DNA from: Delftia tsuruhatensis
Lineage (GTDB): Bacteria > Pseudomonadota > Gammaproteobacteria > Burkholderiales > Burkholderiaceae_C
Direction of reading: 5' to 3'
DNA length: 64,000 bases
Assembly: GCF_903815225.1 (NCBI RefSeq)
Contig: NZ_LR813084.1
Coordinates: 3,452,501 to 3,516,500 of the forward strand
Part shown: positions 21,570 through 29,776 of the stretch, piece after piece
How the letters are laid out: the number at the start of each line of letters is the position of its first letter
Position numbering within the stretch: position 1 is the first letter of the stretch
The notes under the pieces: model-generated
Databases searched by the model: none
The model's input: only the letters and a program-made list of their open reading frames with translations
Told to the model about the DNA's origin: nothing
Program-made: the position numbers and the translations under genes

Positions 21570-21971
21570 ATGAACGCTAAGCAAGCTGCAGCCATCCTCG
21601 GCATATCCTCTCGGGGGCTCTACGCTTTGGCCGCTCCTTATGGACCAATCCCCTGCTATCGCATCGGGCGCCGAATCGTGTTTAACGAAGCCGATGTTGT
21701 GGCGTTCAAGGAATCGCAAAGAGTTACCCAAGTCAAGCTCGAGACCAGAATCCCTGGCCCGATGCCGACCATCCGGCTGAAAGCCTCGGATCCCAATCCT
21801 CGCGCCAACCTAGAAAAGGCATTCCTAAAGTTGGGCATAGTCCCTAGCTGGATGCGTGATGCCGGCGTGGATGTGAAGGCCCTCAAGAACAAGGCAAAGG
21901 CAGCCGCCAAGAAGAAGGCTAGCGCGGCCTCTACCCCGCGCAAGAGAAGCACAGGAGGGCCAGCTACATGA
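21570..21971 (+). CDS. Excisionase-like HTH protein
   Basis: A 133-residue protein. The first 55 residues are a MerR/AlpA-type winged helix: MNAKQAAAILGISSRGLYALAAPYGPIPCYRIGRRIVFNEADVVAF. The C-terminus is lysine- and alanine-rich (KNKAKAAAKKKASAAS), suiting nonspecific DNA contact. AAGGAG 7 nt before the ATG fixes the start. It overlaps the DUF4224 gene, which overlaps the integrase gene, so it most likely acts as the recombination directionality factor. Confidence 0.7.
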   Translation: MNAKQAAAILGISSRGLYALAAPYGPIPCYRIGRRIVFNEADVVAFKESQRVTQVKLETRIPGPMPTIRLKASDPNPRANLEKAFLKLGIVPSWMRDAGVDVKALKNKAKAAAKKKASAASTPRKRSTGGPAT

Positions 21972-22204
21972 CAGCTGAATCACCAGTCTTGAGTCCTTTC
22001 CTGACCGAAGACGAGATAAACGGCCTGTGCAAGCCGCTGAAGCAGCGCTTCGCCCAGCGCCGCTACATCGAGCGAGTACTCGGCATTGCCGTGGCCGGTG
22101 TCCGTCCCGACGGCCTTCCGCTGGTTGGTCGCACCATCGTGGAAGAGAGGCTGAACAACAAAGCGCCCTCACCGGCTCGGCGCGGCTTCAACTGGAGTAA
22201 GTGA
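21968..22204 (+). CDS. DUF4224 family phage protein
   Basis: A 78-residue protein: SPFLTEDEINGLCKPLKQRFAQRRYIERVLGIAVAGVRPDGLPLVGRTIVEERL. The pattern FLT-x-E-E-I-x2-L ... Q-x-R-x-L-x4-I ... R-x-DG-x-P-(I/L)V matches DUF4224, a small protein usually encoded immediately before phage integrases. Its function is not established; position suggests a part in integration or excision. It is translationally coupled on both sides (ATGA and TGATG). Confidence 0.8.
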   Translation: MTAESPVLSPFLTEDEINGLCKPLKQRFAQRRYIERVLGIAVAGVRPDGLPLVGRTIVEERLNNKAPSPARRGFNWSK

Positions 22205-23241
22205 TGGGTCGCAGAAGAGAGCGAGCATCAGGCTTCGGCCTTCTGCCCCGGATGGAGGCTCGGCCGCGCAAGAACGGGCTTGTCACCTACCGATATCACC
22301 CGGTGGGCGGCAAGCCCATCAACTTGGGAACAGATCGCACAGCGGCCATCCAGGCCGTGCTGGAGATGAATCACGTCCCCAACCTGCAGGGAACGATCCG
22401 CGAGCTCTGGGGCCTGTACCAGAAGACCGCCCGCTGGACGGCCCTGGCGGAGCGCACGAAGAAGGACTACGAGTCGTACAGCCTGAAGCTCATCGAGGTC
22501 ATGGGAGAGGTGCCAGCCGCCGCAGTGCGCCCTACAGACATCGCCAGGTTCCTGCGCGTGGAGCGTGCAGACGCACCCGTGCGAGGCAATCGAGAGATCG
22601 CCCTACTCTCCAACCTGATGAACGTGGCCATTGAGCGCGGGCTGATCGACGCCAACCCGTGCAAGCAGGTCAAGAAGAACAGCGAGCGAGCCCGGACGGA
22701 AGCGCCCGAGCCGGCCGAGCTGCGCGCGTTCCTGGACTGGCTGGAGGCCGGCAGCCCAGCGCGCAAGACCCTGGCCTTGATGGCCGAGTTCGCCGCCCTG
22801 GCTGGCTCGCGCCGCGTGGAGTTCCTGGCCCTGCAGGTGCCGCAGATCGACATGCAGGCCGGCGAGATCCGGCTGATGCGCGCCAAGCAGCACGGCGGCA
22901 CCAAGCGGGCCGAGAACATCACCATGGGTCCGGCCATGCTGGACCTGGCCAAGAGGCTGCTCCAGCTACCGCGCCCCGAGACCTCGCTGCACGTCTTCAT
23001 CAACCAGCACGGCAGCCCGCTCACGGAATCGGGCTTCACCACGGGCTGGCAGCGGGCAATGGTCGAGGCCCTGGAGACCAAGGTGATCAGCCGGCGCTTC
23101 ACCTTCCACGATCTGCGGGCGTACTACACGACCCAGCACAAGGCACGGTATGGCGCCCTGCCCGAGCTTCACGCCAGCTCGGCCACCACGGCCCGGGTCT
23201 ACGACCGTTCGAAGGTCTCGAAACGGCAGTCCTTGGGCTGA
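22204..23241 (+). CDS. int: Phage tyrosine integrase
   Basis: A 345-residue site-specific recombinase. An N-terminal arm-binding region is followed by a SAM-like core-binding domain (residues 60-150: TIRELWGLYQKTARWTALAERTKKDYE). The catalytic domain follows: first arginine in LAGSRRVEFLAL, lysine in RAKQHGGTKRAENI, FHDLR (H-x2-R), LHASSATTARVY with the nucleophilic tyrosine in VYDRS. The ATG overlaps the previous stop. The stop codon is 72 bp from the 3' end of the tRNA-Lys gene, which marks the probable attachment site. Confidence 0.93.
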   Translation: MGRRRERASGFGLLPRMEARPRKNGLVTYRYHPVGGKPINLGTDRTAAIQAVLEMNHVPNLQGTIRELWGLYQKTARWTALAERTKKDYESYSLKLIEVMGEVPAAAVRPTDIARFLRVERADAPVRGNREIALLSNLMNVAIERGLIDANPCKQVKKNSERARTEAPEPAELRAFLDWLEAGSPARKTLALMAEFAALAGSRRVEFLALQVPQIDMQAGEIRLMRAKQHGGTKRAENITMGPAMLDLAKRLLQLPRPETSLHVFINQHGSPLTESGFTTGWQRAMVEALETKVISRRFTFHDLRAYYTTQHKARYGALPELHASSATTARVYDRSKVSKRQSLG

Positions 23242-23246
23242 CCCGT

Positions 23247-23263
23247 ATTCCCAAATTGGGAAT
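23247..23263. repeat. 17-bp palindrome between int and tRNA-Lys
   Basis: ATTCCCAA-A-TTGGGAAT, perfect around a central A, 5 bp after the integrase stop. It could be an integrase or Xis binding site or part of the attachment region; it has no T run of its own. Confidence 0.5.
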
Positions 23264-23301
23264 AAAACAAAAGCCGCGCTACCTTTATGATAGCGCGGCT
23301 T
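23262..23301 (-). terminator. Terminator downstream of tRNA-Lys
   Basis: On the minus strand AAGCCGCGCTA pairs with TAGCGCGGCTT (11 bp, 9-nt loop) and is followed by TTTTGTTTT. It ends transcription from the tRNA-Lys gene and lies 12 bp from the tRNA 3' end. Confidence 0.9.
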
Positions 23302-23313
23302 CCGCATGTTTGT

Positions 23314-23389
23314 TGGTGGGTCCTGCGAGATTCGAACTCGCGACCAACGGATTAAAAGTCCGCTGCTCTACCGACTGAGCTAAAGACCC
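23314..23389 (-). tRNA. tRNA-Lys (TTT), probable prophage attachment site
   Basis: Read on the minus strand, the 76 nt begin GGGTCTTTAGCTCAG. They have the anticodon loop CTTTTAA (anticodon TTT), the T loop TTCGAAT, an acceptor stem closed by AGGACCC, A73 and an encoded CCA. All arms pair normally. The 3' end faces the integrase gene, the usual arrangement where a phage integrates into the 3' part of a tRNA gene and restores it. The other attachment copy would lie beyond the left edge of the window. Confidence 0.97.
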
Positions 23390-23457
23390 GAACCACGCCT
23401 TGCAGGCTTCACATGCCGCTCAGCGAAGACATAGATTGTAGCATCAAATTCCGACCT

Positions 23458-24282
23458 TCAATCCTTGACGCGGCTCAGTTGGTCAATGACCCAGCCGGCT
23501 GCGCACTGGCCGAAGGTGGCGGTGACGGACACCACCGATCCGTAGCCATGGCAGTTGAGCGTGCCATCGCCTTCGATGGCACAGGAGGCGTCGGGCGGGG
23601 CCACGGCCTCGCGGCTGAAGACGCAGGCGACGCCCATGCGCTTGCCCTCCCTGGGTGCGCCATGCTCACGGCGCAGGCGGTAGCGCAGCTGGGCCAGCAG
23701 CGGGTCGTGTGTGGTGGCACTGAGGTCATCGATATCCACCTTGTGCGCCAGACGCTTGCCACCGGCGGCTCCCACCGAGATGAAGCGCTGCCGCGTGGCA
23801 CGTGCATGGGCGGCCATGGCAGTCTTGGCCCTTATCTGGTCGCAGGCGTCGATGACGGCATCGGCGTCTTGCGGGAGCAGGCGCAGCCAGTTGTCGGGAT
23901 CGACGAAGTCATCGATGCAGTGCACGCGGCAGGCGGGATTGATCCGGGCGATGCGCTCACGCATGGCTTCGATCTTGGCCTGCCCCACCGTGGTGGTGAG
24001 CGCGTGGATCTGGCGGTTGATATTGGACTCGGCCACGTGGTCCATGTCGATCAGCGTGAGCTCGCCCACGCCACTGCGCGCCAGCGCCTCGGCGGTCCAG
24101 GAGCCCACCCCGCCAATGCCCACGACGACCACATGCGCGGCACGGATGCGCGCGGCCCCCGGCACGCCATACAGGCGCTCCAGGCCACCGAAGCGGCGCT
24201 GCAGGTCGGCATCAGAAAAAACAGCGCCTGCATCAGGCGCTGTCCTGTCTTGCCCCGAGGGGAAAGAGGCCGGCTCTGTCAT
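23458..24282 (-). CDS. tcdA: tRNA threonylcarbamoyladenosine dehydratase
   Basis: A 274-residue ThiF/E1-like enzyme that converts t6A37 in tRNAs to the cyclic form using ATP. It begins with the LERLYG segment and the nucleotide-binding HVVVVGIGGVGSWTAEALARSGVGELTLIDMD, then VAESNINRQ. The C-terminal part includes PLLAQLRYRLRREHG and a GSVVSVTATFGQCAAGWVI helix. This is the CsdL/YgdL type. The ATG at 24282 overlaps the cpoB stop. It is the last gene of the tolB-pal-cpoB operon and converges on the prophage. Confidence 0.9.
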   Translation of the reverse strand: MTEPASFPSGQDRTAPDAGAVFSDADLQRRFGGLERLYGVPGAARIRAAHVVVVGIGGVGSWTAEALARSGVGELTLIDMDHVAESNINRQIHALTTTVGQAKIEAMRERIARINPACRVHCIDDFVDPDNWLRLLPQDADAVIDACDQIRAKTAMAAHARATRQRFISVGAAGGKRLAHKVDIDDLSATTHDPLLAQLRYRLRREHGAPREGKRMGVACVFSREAVAPPDASCAIEGDGTLNCHGYGSVVSVTATFGQCAAGWVIDQLSRVKD

Positions 24283-25064
24283 CACTTGAGGCTGGCGAGA
24301 CGGTTCTTGGCAGCTGCGGTGGCTTCGGCGTTGGGGTAGGCCTTGATCAGGTCTTCCAGCGTCTTGCGCGCGCCCTTGGTGTCCTTGAGCTCGATCTGGC
24401 AGTTGGCGATGGACAGCGCCGCCTCCGGCGCCCGACCGTGCATGGGAGTGGCAGCCAACAGGGCGCGAAAGTTGGCGATCGCGTCCTTGTAGTTGCGATT
24501 GGCGTACTGTGCATTGCCCAGCCAAAAGCGTGCCGAAGGGACATAGCCGCTCTTGGGCCACTGGCTCAGGAAGGAGGAGAAGGCTGCCCCGGCTTCCGCA
24601 TAGCTGCCAGCACGAAACTGCGCCAGGGCAGCCTCGAAGTCACGCTTTTCGGCAGGATCGGCCGAGAACTCCTGGCCGTCCGACGTCACCGTGACGGGCT
24701 CGAACTGGCGCAGGCGCTCGTCCACGCCCTTGGCAATGTCACGCTGGCCGCGCTGGAGCTCGGCCACGTCGCGCAGCAACTGCTCGTTCTGGCCGCGCAG
24801 CTTGGCCTGCTCGGACTTGAGCTGCTCGATCTGCGACTGCAGCTCGAGCAGACCACGGCGCGTCTGCGCGCTTTCCTCGCTCATGCGCTGCTGCGACTGC
24901 TGCATGCCGTCGACGCGCTGGCGCATTTCGAGGATGGCGCGGCGCGCCTCGTCATCGCCGAACAGTGCGGCATGGCCGCTGGCGGCGTAACCGGCCGCCA
25001 GGGTCGCGGCCAGCAGCGTGCGCAGCGCGGTACGGTGCAGGATCGGGGAGCGCAGCATCTTCAT
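24282..25064 (-). CDS. cpoB: Tol-Pal system protein CpoB (YbgF)
   Basis: A 260-residue periplasmic protein that links the Tol machinery to peptidoglycan synthesis during division. A signal peptide (residues 1-32, ending ASGHA) is followed by a trimeric coiled coil at 45-110 (MRQRVDGMQQSQQRMSEES). A TPR domain fills 140-260 (YAEAGAAFSSFLSQWPKSGYVPSARFWLGNAQYANRNYKDAI). Length and order are as in the family. Starts and stops overlap by 4 bp at pal and by 1 bp at tcdA. Confidence 0.93.
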   Translation of the reverse strand: MKMLRSPILHRTALRTLLAATLAAGYAASGHAALFGDDEARRAILEMRQRVDGMQQSQQRMSEESAQTRRGLLELQSQIEQLKSEQAKLRGQNEQLLRDVAELQRGQRDIAKGVDERLRQFEPVTVTSDGQEFSADPAEKRDFEAALAQFRAGSYAEAGAAFSSFLSQWPKSGYVPSARFWLGNAQYANRNYKDAIANFRALLAATPMHGRAPEAALSIANCQIELKDTKGARKTLEDLIKAYPNAEATAAAKNRLASLK

Positions 25065-25606
25065 CAGCGGTAGGACAGTTCAGCGCGGCGGTTCTGTGCG
25101 TAGGCGTCTTCCGAGTGGCCTTCGGCGGCAGGCTTTTCCTTGCCGTAGCTCACGGCTTCCATCTGCGAATCGCTGACGCCCAGCAGGCCCAGCGAGCGGC
25201 GCACGGCTTCGGCGCGCTTTTGGCCCAGGGCCAGGTTGTATTCGCGGCCGCCGCGCTCGTCGGTGTGGCCTTCGATCTGGACCTTGCGCGACGGCGCAGC
25301 CTTCAGGAAACGTGCGTGGGCTTCGATCTGGGGCTGGGCATCGGGCTTGACGACATAGCTGTCGAAGTCGAAGTAGACGATGCGGCTGACGCCCTGGGGA
25401 CCGGCCTTGTCCGCGGCCGAGCCGGTCAGGTCCACGCCCGAGATGCCGCTTTGCGAGGTGCCGCCCGTGCCGGCACCGCTGCCCTGGCCCGTGGTGGTGG
25501 CACCCGCGTCGGTGACGGGGGTTTCGTCGAGTTTGACGCCCGAGCTGCAGCCCGCCATGAGGGCGGTGACGGCCAGTGCCAGGGAAAGTCGCTTGATGGT
25601 GATCAT
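25064..25606 (-). CDS. pal: Peptidoglycan-associated lipoprotein Pal
   Basis: A 180-residue outer-membrane lipoprotein. The lipobox ends in C20 (LMAGCSSG). A low-complexity glycine/threonine linker follows. The OmpA-like domain occupies 75-180: IVYFDFDSYVVKPDAQP, VQIEGHTDERGGREYNLALGQKRAEAV, with the aspartate and arginine that grip diaminopimelate. It anchors the outer membrane to the cell wall and binds TolB, encoded 65 bp upstream. Confidence 0.95.
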   Translation of the reverse strand: MITIKRLSLALAVTALMAGCSSGVKLDETPVTDAGATTTGQGSGAGTGGTSQSGISGVDLTGSAADKAGPQGVSRIVYFDFDSYVVKPDAQPQIEAHARFLKAAPSRKVQIEGHTDERGGREYNLALGQKRAEAVRRSLGLLGVSDSQMEAVSYGKEKPAAEGHSEDAYAQNRRAELSYR

Positions 25607-25671
25607 GAAAAATCTCCGTATGTCCGGATGGACTTCGTGCTGAGTTGACTAGTTGACTGAAAAACCGGGAA

Positions 25672-26997
25672 TCACTGGCGCTGGAACGGACCCCAGTCGG
25701 GCTCGCGGATGTCCCCGCCCTGCCCTGCAAGGCGCGCCTTGATCTTGCCGTCCAGCGTGGTGGTCATGAGCGCCTCGCGGCCCTGCTGCAGGGTGGCGTA
25801 GACGATCAGGCGGCTGTTCGGAGCGAAGCTGGGGCTTTCGTCCGCCGTGGTGTCGGTGATGGCATTGACCGTGCCGGTGGCCAGGTCCATGACGTGCAGC
25901 TTGAAGCCGCCGCCCACGCGCGAGACGTAGGCAAGCCATTTTCCATCGGGGCTGACACTGGGCGAGATGTTGTAGTTGCCGGTAAAGGTGACGCGTTCTG
26001 CGCTGCCGCCCGAGGCGGGGACCTTGTAGATCTGGGGAGCGCCGCCACGGTCGCTGACGAAGTAGATGGATCGTCCGTCGCTGGAGAAGTTCGGCTCGGT
26101 ATCGATGCCGCTGCTTTGCATGAGGCGGCGCGGCTCACCGCCCTGTGCGCCGATCAGGTACAGCTGCGAGCCGCCATCGCGGCTGAGCGTGACGGCCAGC
26201 GAATTGCCATCGGGCGACCAGGCCGGCGCACTGTTGGAGCCACGGAAATTGGCCAGGAGGCGTCGGCGCCCGCTGGCCACTTCGTGCACATACACCACGG
26301 GCTTGCGTGATTCGAAGGACACGTAGGCCAGCTGGGTGCCGGTGGGCGACCAGGCCGGCGAGATGATGGGCTCGGGGCTGGACAGCGCGGACTGGGCGTT
26401 CTCGCCATCGGCATCGGCCACCCACAGCCGGTAGTTGCTGCCCGACTTGGTCACGTAGGCGATGCGCGTGGAGAACACGCCCTTCTCGCCCGTGAGCTTT
26501 TCGTAGATGTAGTCCGAGATGCGGTGAGCCACCAGGCGCAGGTCGCCCGTGGTGACTGCGAAGCCCTGGCCACCCAGGTCCTGGCCCTTGACCACGTCCC
26601 ACAGGCGAAAGCGCACGTCATAGCGGCCGTCGGCCAGGCGCGTGATGCTGCCCGCAGCCAGGGAGTCGGCACTCTTCTGGCGCCACAGGGCCACGTCGGG
26701 GCGCGAGGTTTCGTCCAGCTGGGCACCCGCCGTGTCCACGGCGCGGAACTGACCGCTGCGCTCCAGGTCGGCCTGGATGATGGCCGATATCTTCTGGGGC
26801 GCCTGCCCTTCCCCCTTGAAGGCTGCAATGGCGATGGGCAACTGCGTCAGGCCCACGCCCGTCACTTCGACGCGGAACTGCGCCAGGGCGGGAATTGCAG
26901 GAGTCGATGCAAGGGCAGCCAGCAAGGTACGCCGCGAAGGGCATGGCACGGCCCCCAGGAGGGAGGAAGAAGGGAGTCGGTCAATAGTCATTGGCAT
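25672..26997 (-). CDS. tolB: Tol-Pal system periplasmic protein TolB
   Basis: A 441-residue periplasmic protein. The N-terminal D1/D2 domain (FRVEVTGVGLTQLPIAIAAFKG) is followed by a six-bladed propeller with repeated (P/S)-x-WSPDG-x-x-(L/I)A motifs (for example SPAWSPTGTQLAYVS and SVSPDGKWLAYVS). The propeller binds Pal. The signal region carries PSRRTLLAALAS, which has the twin-arginine look of a Tat signal. Upstream, tolQ, tolR and tolA are not adjacent; a divergent msbA lies there instead. Confidence 0.95.
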   Translation of the reverse strand: MPMTIDRLPSSSLLGAVPCPSRRTLLAALASTPAIPALAQFRVEVTGVGLTQLPIAIAAFKGEGQAPQKISAIIQADLERSGQFRAVDTAGAQLDETSRPDVALWRQKSADSLAAGSITRLADGRYDVRFRLWDVVKGQDLGGQGFAVTTGDLRLVAHRISDYIYEKLTGEKGVFSTRIAYVTKSGSNYRLWVADADGENAQSALSSPEPIISPAWSPTGTQLAYVSFESRKPVVYVHEVASGRRRLLANFRGSNSAPAWSPDGNSLAVTLSRDGGSQLYLIGAQGGEPRRLMQSSGIDTEPNFSSDGRSIYFVSDRGGAPQIYKVPASGGSAERVTFTGNYNISPSVSPDGKWLAYVSRVGGGFKLHVMDLATGTVNAITDTTADESPSFAPNSRLIVYATLQQGREALMTTTLDGKIKARLAGQGGDIREPDWGPFQRQ

Positions 26998-27180
26998 TCA
27001 TCAATATCTACGGGAAGACCCCGGTACTTGCACAGGTGCGAATGTTACACACACTGGATGCGTCACGATGTAAGAACGTGCACGGTAGGGTCTGTCGGTC
27101 CACGCTTTCTCGATCCTTGCCAGGCGCCGCAGTTCCCCATGGCGCAGCCAGGTGCACGCCCGCCGTAAAATCCGCGCCTC

Positions 27181-28998
27181 ATGCAAGCACCATCCTCACC
27201 GCCGCCGGCCCCCGCGCCTTCGGCCGCACCGGCGGCCCTTGATCTGGCCAGCACGCTGACCCTGTCGCAGCGCCTCAGGCGTCTGTCCCCGTACTTCGGA
27301 GGCCAGCGCCTGGCATGGACGCTGGCCGTGGTCGCCACCCTGGTGGGGGCGGTCACCGAGCCGCTGATCCCGGCCCTGCTCCAGCCCTTGCTGGACAGCG
27401 GCTTCACCGACGGCACGCTGCCGTTGTGGTCGGTGCCGCTGGCCATCATCGGCGTGTTCCTGGTGCGGGGCTTGGCACAGTTCGTGGGCCAGTATGCGCT
27501 GGCGCGCATCGCCAACGAAGGCATGCTGGCGTTGCGCCAGCGCCTGTTCGAGCGTCTGCTGGCCGCCGACATGGCGCTGTTCTCGCGGCAATCGGCCTCG
27601 TCGCTGTCCAATACCGTAGTCTACGAGGTGCAGACGGGTTCCACCCTGCTGGTACAGGCCATGCTGGGCATTTCGCGCGATGGCTTCACGCTGGTGGCGC
27701 TGCTGGGCTACCTGCTGTATCTGAACTGGCAGCTGACCCTGGTGGTGGCTGCCGTGGTGCCCGGCGTGGCCTGGATCATGAAGACGCTGTCGCGGCGCCT
27801 GTACCGCATCACCAAGATCAGCCAGGAGGCCACCGATTCGCTGGCCTACGTGGTGGAAGAGAACGTGCTGGCCCATCGCATGGTGCGACTGCATGGCGCG
27901 CAGCAAGGCCAGCAAAAGCGCTTCGGCGGCCTGAGCGGTCAGCTGCGCAAACTGGCCATCAAGGCGACCATCGCCTCGGCCGCGATGACACCGCTGACCC
28001 AGTTGCTGGCCGCCGCTGCCCTGTCGGCCGTGATCTGCATCGCGCTGTGGCAAAGCCGGGGCACGGGCGCCATCACGGCCAATGTGCAGGAGGTGACGGT
28101 GGGCAGCTTCGCGGCCTTCATCACGGCCATGCTGATGCTGATCGCGCCGATCCGCCGCCTGGCCGATGTGGCCAACCCCATCACGCGCGGCGTGGCTGCG
28201 CTGGAGCGTGGCCTGCACCTGCTCGAGGGCTCGGGCGACGAGACCGGCGGCACGCTGGTGCCGGGCAGGGCCCGCGGCGAGCTGGCGCTGCGCGACGTGT
28301 CCGTGCAATTTGGCGAGGACAAGGCTCCTGCCCTGAGCCATGTGGACCTGAGCGTGCGCCCTGGCGAGGTGGTGGCCCTGGTCGGCCCCTCCGGCGCCGG
28401 CAAGACGACCCTGGTGAACCTGCTGCCGCGCTTTCTTCAACCCACGGGCGGGCAGTTGCTGCTCGATGGCATCCCTCTGTCGGAGTGGGAACTGGGCGCG
28501 CTGCGCCAGCAGTTCGCCATGGTCAGCCAGGATGTGGTGATGTTCAACGACACCATCGCCGCCAACGTGGCCCTGGGCAGCGCGGAAGACGAGGCCCGGC
28601 TGTGGGCCGCGCTGGACGCTGCCAATCTGGGCGCCCATGTGCGCGGCCTGCCCCAGGGACTGCACCAGGTGGTGGGCCACAACGCCAGCCAGTTGTCGGG
28701 CGGCCAGCGCCAGCGGCTGGCGATCGCACGGGCGCTGTACAAGGATGCACCCATCCTGATCCTGGACGAGGCCACCTCGGCGCTGGACAACGAATCCGAG
28801 CGCCTGGTGCAGGAGGCGCTGACGCGGCTGATGCAGGGCCGCACCACCCTGGTCATCGCGCACCGGCTGTCGACCATCGAGCATGCCGACCGCGTGGTGG
28901 TGATGGAGCGCGGCCGCATCGCCGAACAGGGAACGCACGCCGAGTTGCTGGCACGGGACGGGTTGTACGCCAGACTGAGCAGGAATCACACCCATTGA
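27181..28998 (+). CDS. msbA: Lipid A export ABC transporter MsbA
   Basis: A 605-residue half-transporter that flips lipid A-core across the inner membrane. Six membrane helices occupy residues 40-340. The nucleotide-binding domain has Walker A GPSGAGKTT, Q-loop MVSQDVVMFNDTI, signature LSGGQRQR, Walker B ILILDEATSALD and a switch histidine in VIAHRLSTI. The proline/alanine-rich first 25 residues extend the N-terminus. It is divergent from tolB over 183 bp in which I see no further gene, and converges with the ankyrin gene. Confidence 0.93.
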   Translation: MQAPSSPPPAPAPSAAPAALDLASTLTLSQRLRRLSPYFGGQRLAWTLAVVATLVGAVTEPLIPALLQPLLDSGFTDGTLPLWSVPLAIIGVFLVRGLAQFVGQYALARIANEGMLALRQRLFERLLAADMALFSRQSASSLSNTVVYEVQTGSTLLVQAMLGISRDGFTLVALLGYLLYLNWQLTLVVAAVVPGVAWIMKTLSRRLYRITKISQEATDSLAYVVEENVLAHRMVRLHGAQQGQQKRFGGLSGQLRKLAIKATIASAAMTPLTQLLAAAALSAVICIALWQSRGTGAITANVQEVTVGSFAAFITAMLMLIAPIRRLADVANPITRGVAALERGLHLLEGSGDETGGTLVPGRARGELALRDVSVQFGEDKAPALSHVDLSVRPGEVVALVGPSGAGKTTLVNLLPRFLQPTGGQLLLDGIPLSEWELGALRQQFAMVSQDVVMFNDTIAANVALGSAEDEARLWAALDAANLGAHVRGLPQGLHQVVGHNASQLSGGQRQRLAIARALYKDAPILILDEATSALDNESERLVQEALTRLMQGRTTLVIAHRLSTIEHADRVVVMERGRIAEQGTHAELLARDGLYARLSRNHTH

Positions 28999-29038
28999 GT
29001 GGACAAGGGTGGCGCCCGCAATGCCACCTGCCTTGCGG

Positions 29039-29776
29039 CTACCAGGTGCCGCGCGAGGGCTGGGTCTTGCGCTCGGCCTGGATGGCCTTGGAGAGCTTGT
29101 CCACCATGTACTGGCGATCGACCTGCCGGGCGAAATCGGCGGCCGTGAGGCCGCGCTGGTTGCGCAGCACGACGTCGGCCCCCTCGGCGATCAGCAGGTC
29201 CACCACGGCCTCGCTGCTGTACTGGGCGGCCAGCATGAGCGGCGTGGTGCCATTGGGGGATTCGGCATCGATGTAGGCGCTCTTGTCGAGCAGCAGCTTG
29301 ACGATGTCCAGGGTCCTGGGCAGGTCGGCCGAGGCCGCGTAGTGCAGCGGTGCCCAGCCCGGGCGGTTGACGTCGGCGCCACGGCGGATCAGTTCCCGCG
29401 CCAGGTCCAGATGGCCCTTGATGCAGGCCATCATCAGCGGCGTCTCACCCTGCTGGGAAGCTTCGTTGACCTTGATGCCCGGCGACTTGAGCAGAACGTC
29501 GAACACGCCCAGCGACCCCTGGTGCAAGGCTGCCACCAGGCCCGGTCGGCCACGCGTGTCGCGGGTGTTGGGATCGAAGCCGCGAAAGATCAGGTTGACC
29601 ATGGCGCGTTCGTTGTCGCTGATGATGGCGCGCACATAGTCGTCGTACTGGCTGGCGTGCGCCAGACCGCCCCCGCCGCCAGCGGCCATGACCGCCAGGG
29701 CCCGGCCCAGCCAGCGGCGCCGGTCCATGCGGCCTGAGCGACCCAGGCCGTCCACGATCGCAGCCTTCAGTCGCAT
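29039..29776 (-). CDS. Exported ankyrin-repeat protein
   Basis: A 245-residue protein with a signal region at 17-41 (MDRRRWLGRALAVMAAGG... LAHA). At least four ankyrin repeats follow at 75-225: GETPLMMACIKGHLDLARELIRRGADVN, APLHYAASA...IVKLLLDKSAYID, GTTPLMLAAQYSSEAVVDLLIAEGADV, RGLTAADFA. The RRRWLG motif could direct it to the Tat pathway. Its ATG overlaps the tatD stop by 10 bp, so it is the last gene of that operon. A protein-interaction role in the periplasm is inferred. Confidence 0.88.
   Translation of the reverse strand: MRLKAAIVDGLGRSGRMDRRRWLGRALAVMAAGGGGGLAHASQYDDYVRAIISDNERAMVNLIFRGFDPNTRDTRGRPGLVAALHQGSLGVFDVLLKSPGIKVNEASQQGETPLMMACIKGHLDLARELIRRGADVNRPGWAPLHYAASADLPRTLDIVKLLLDKSAYIDAESPNGTTPLMLAAQYSSEAVVDLLIAEGADVVLRNQRGLTAADFARQVDRQYMVDKLSKAIQAERKTQPSRGTW

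Noticed and set aside
27196..28995. A 599-codon minus-strand frame opposite msbA
   Set aside because: MsbA on the plus strand has all ABC motifs; the antisense product has none.
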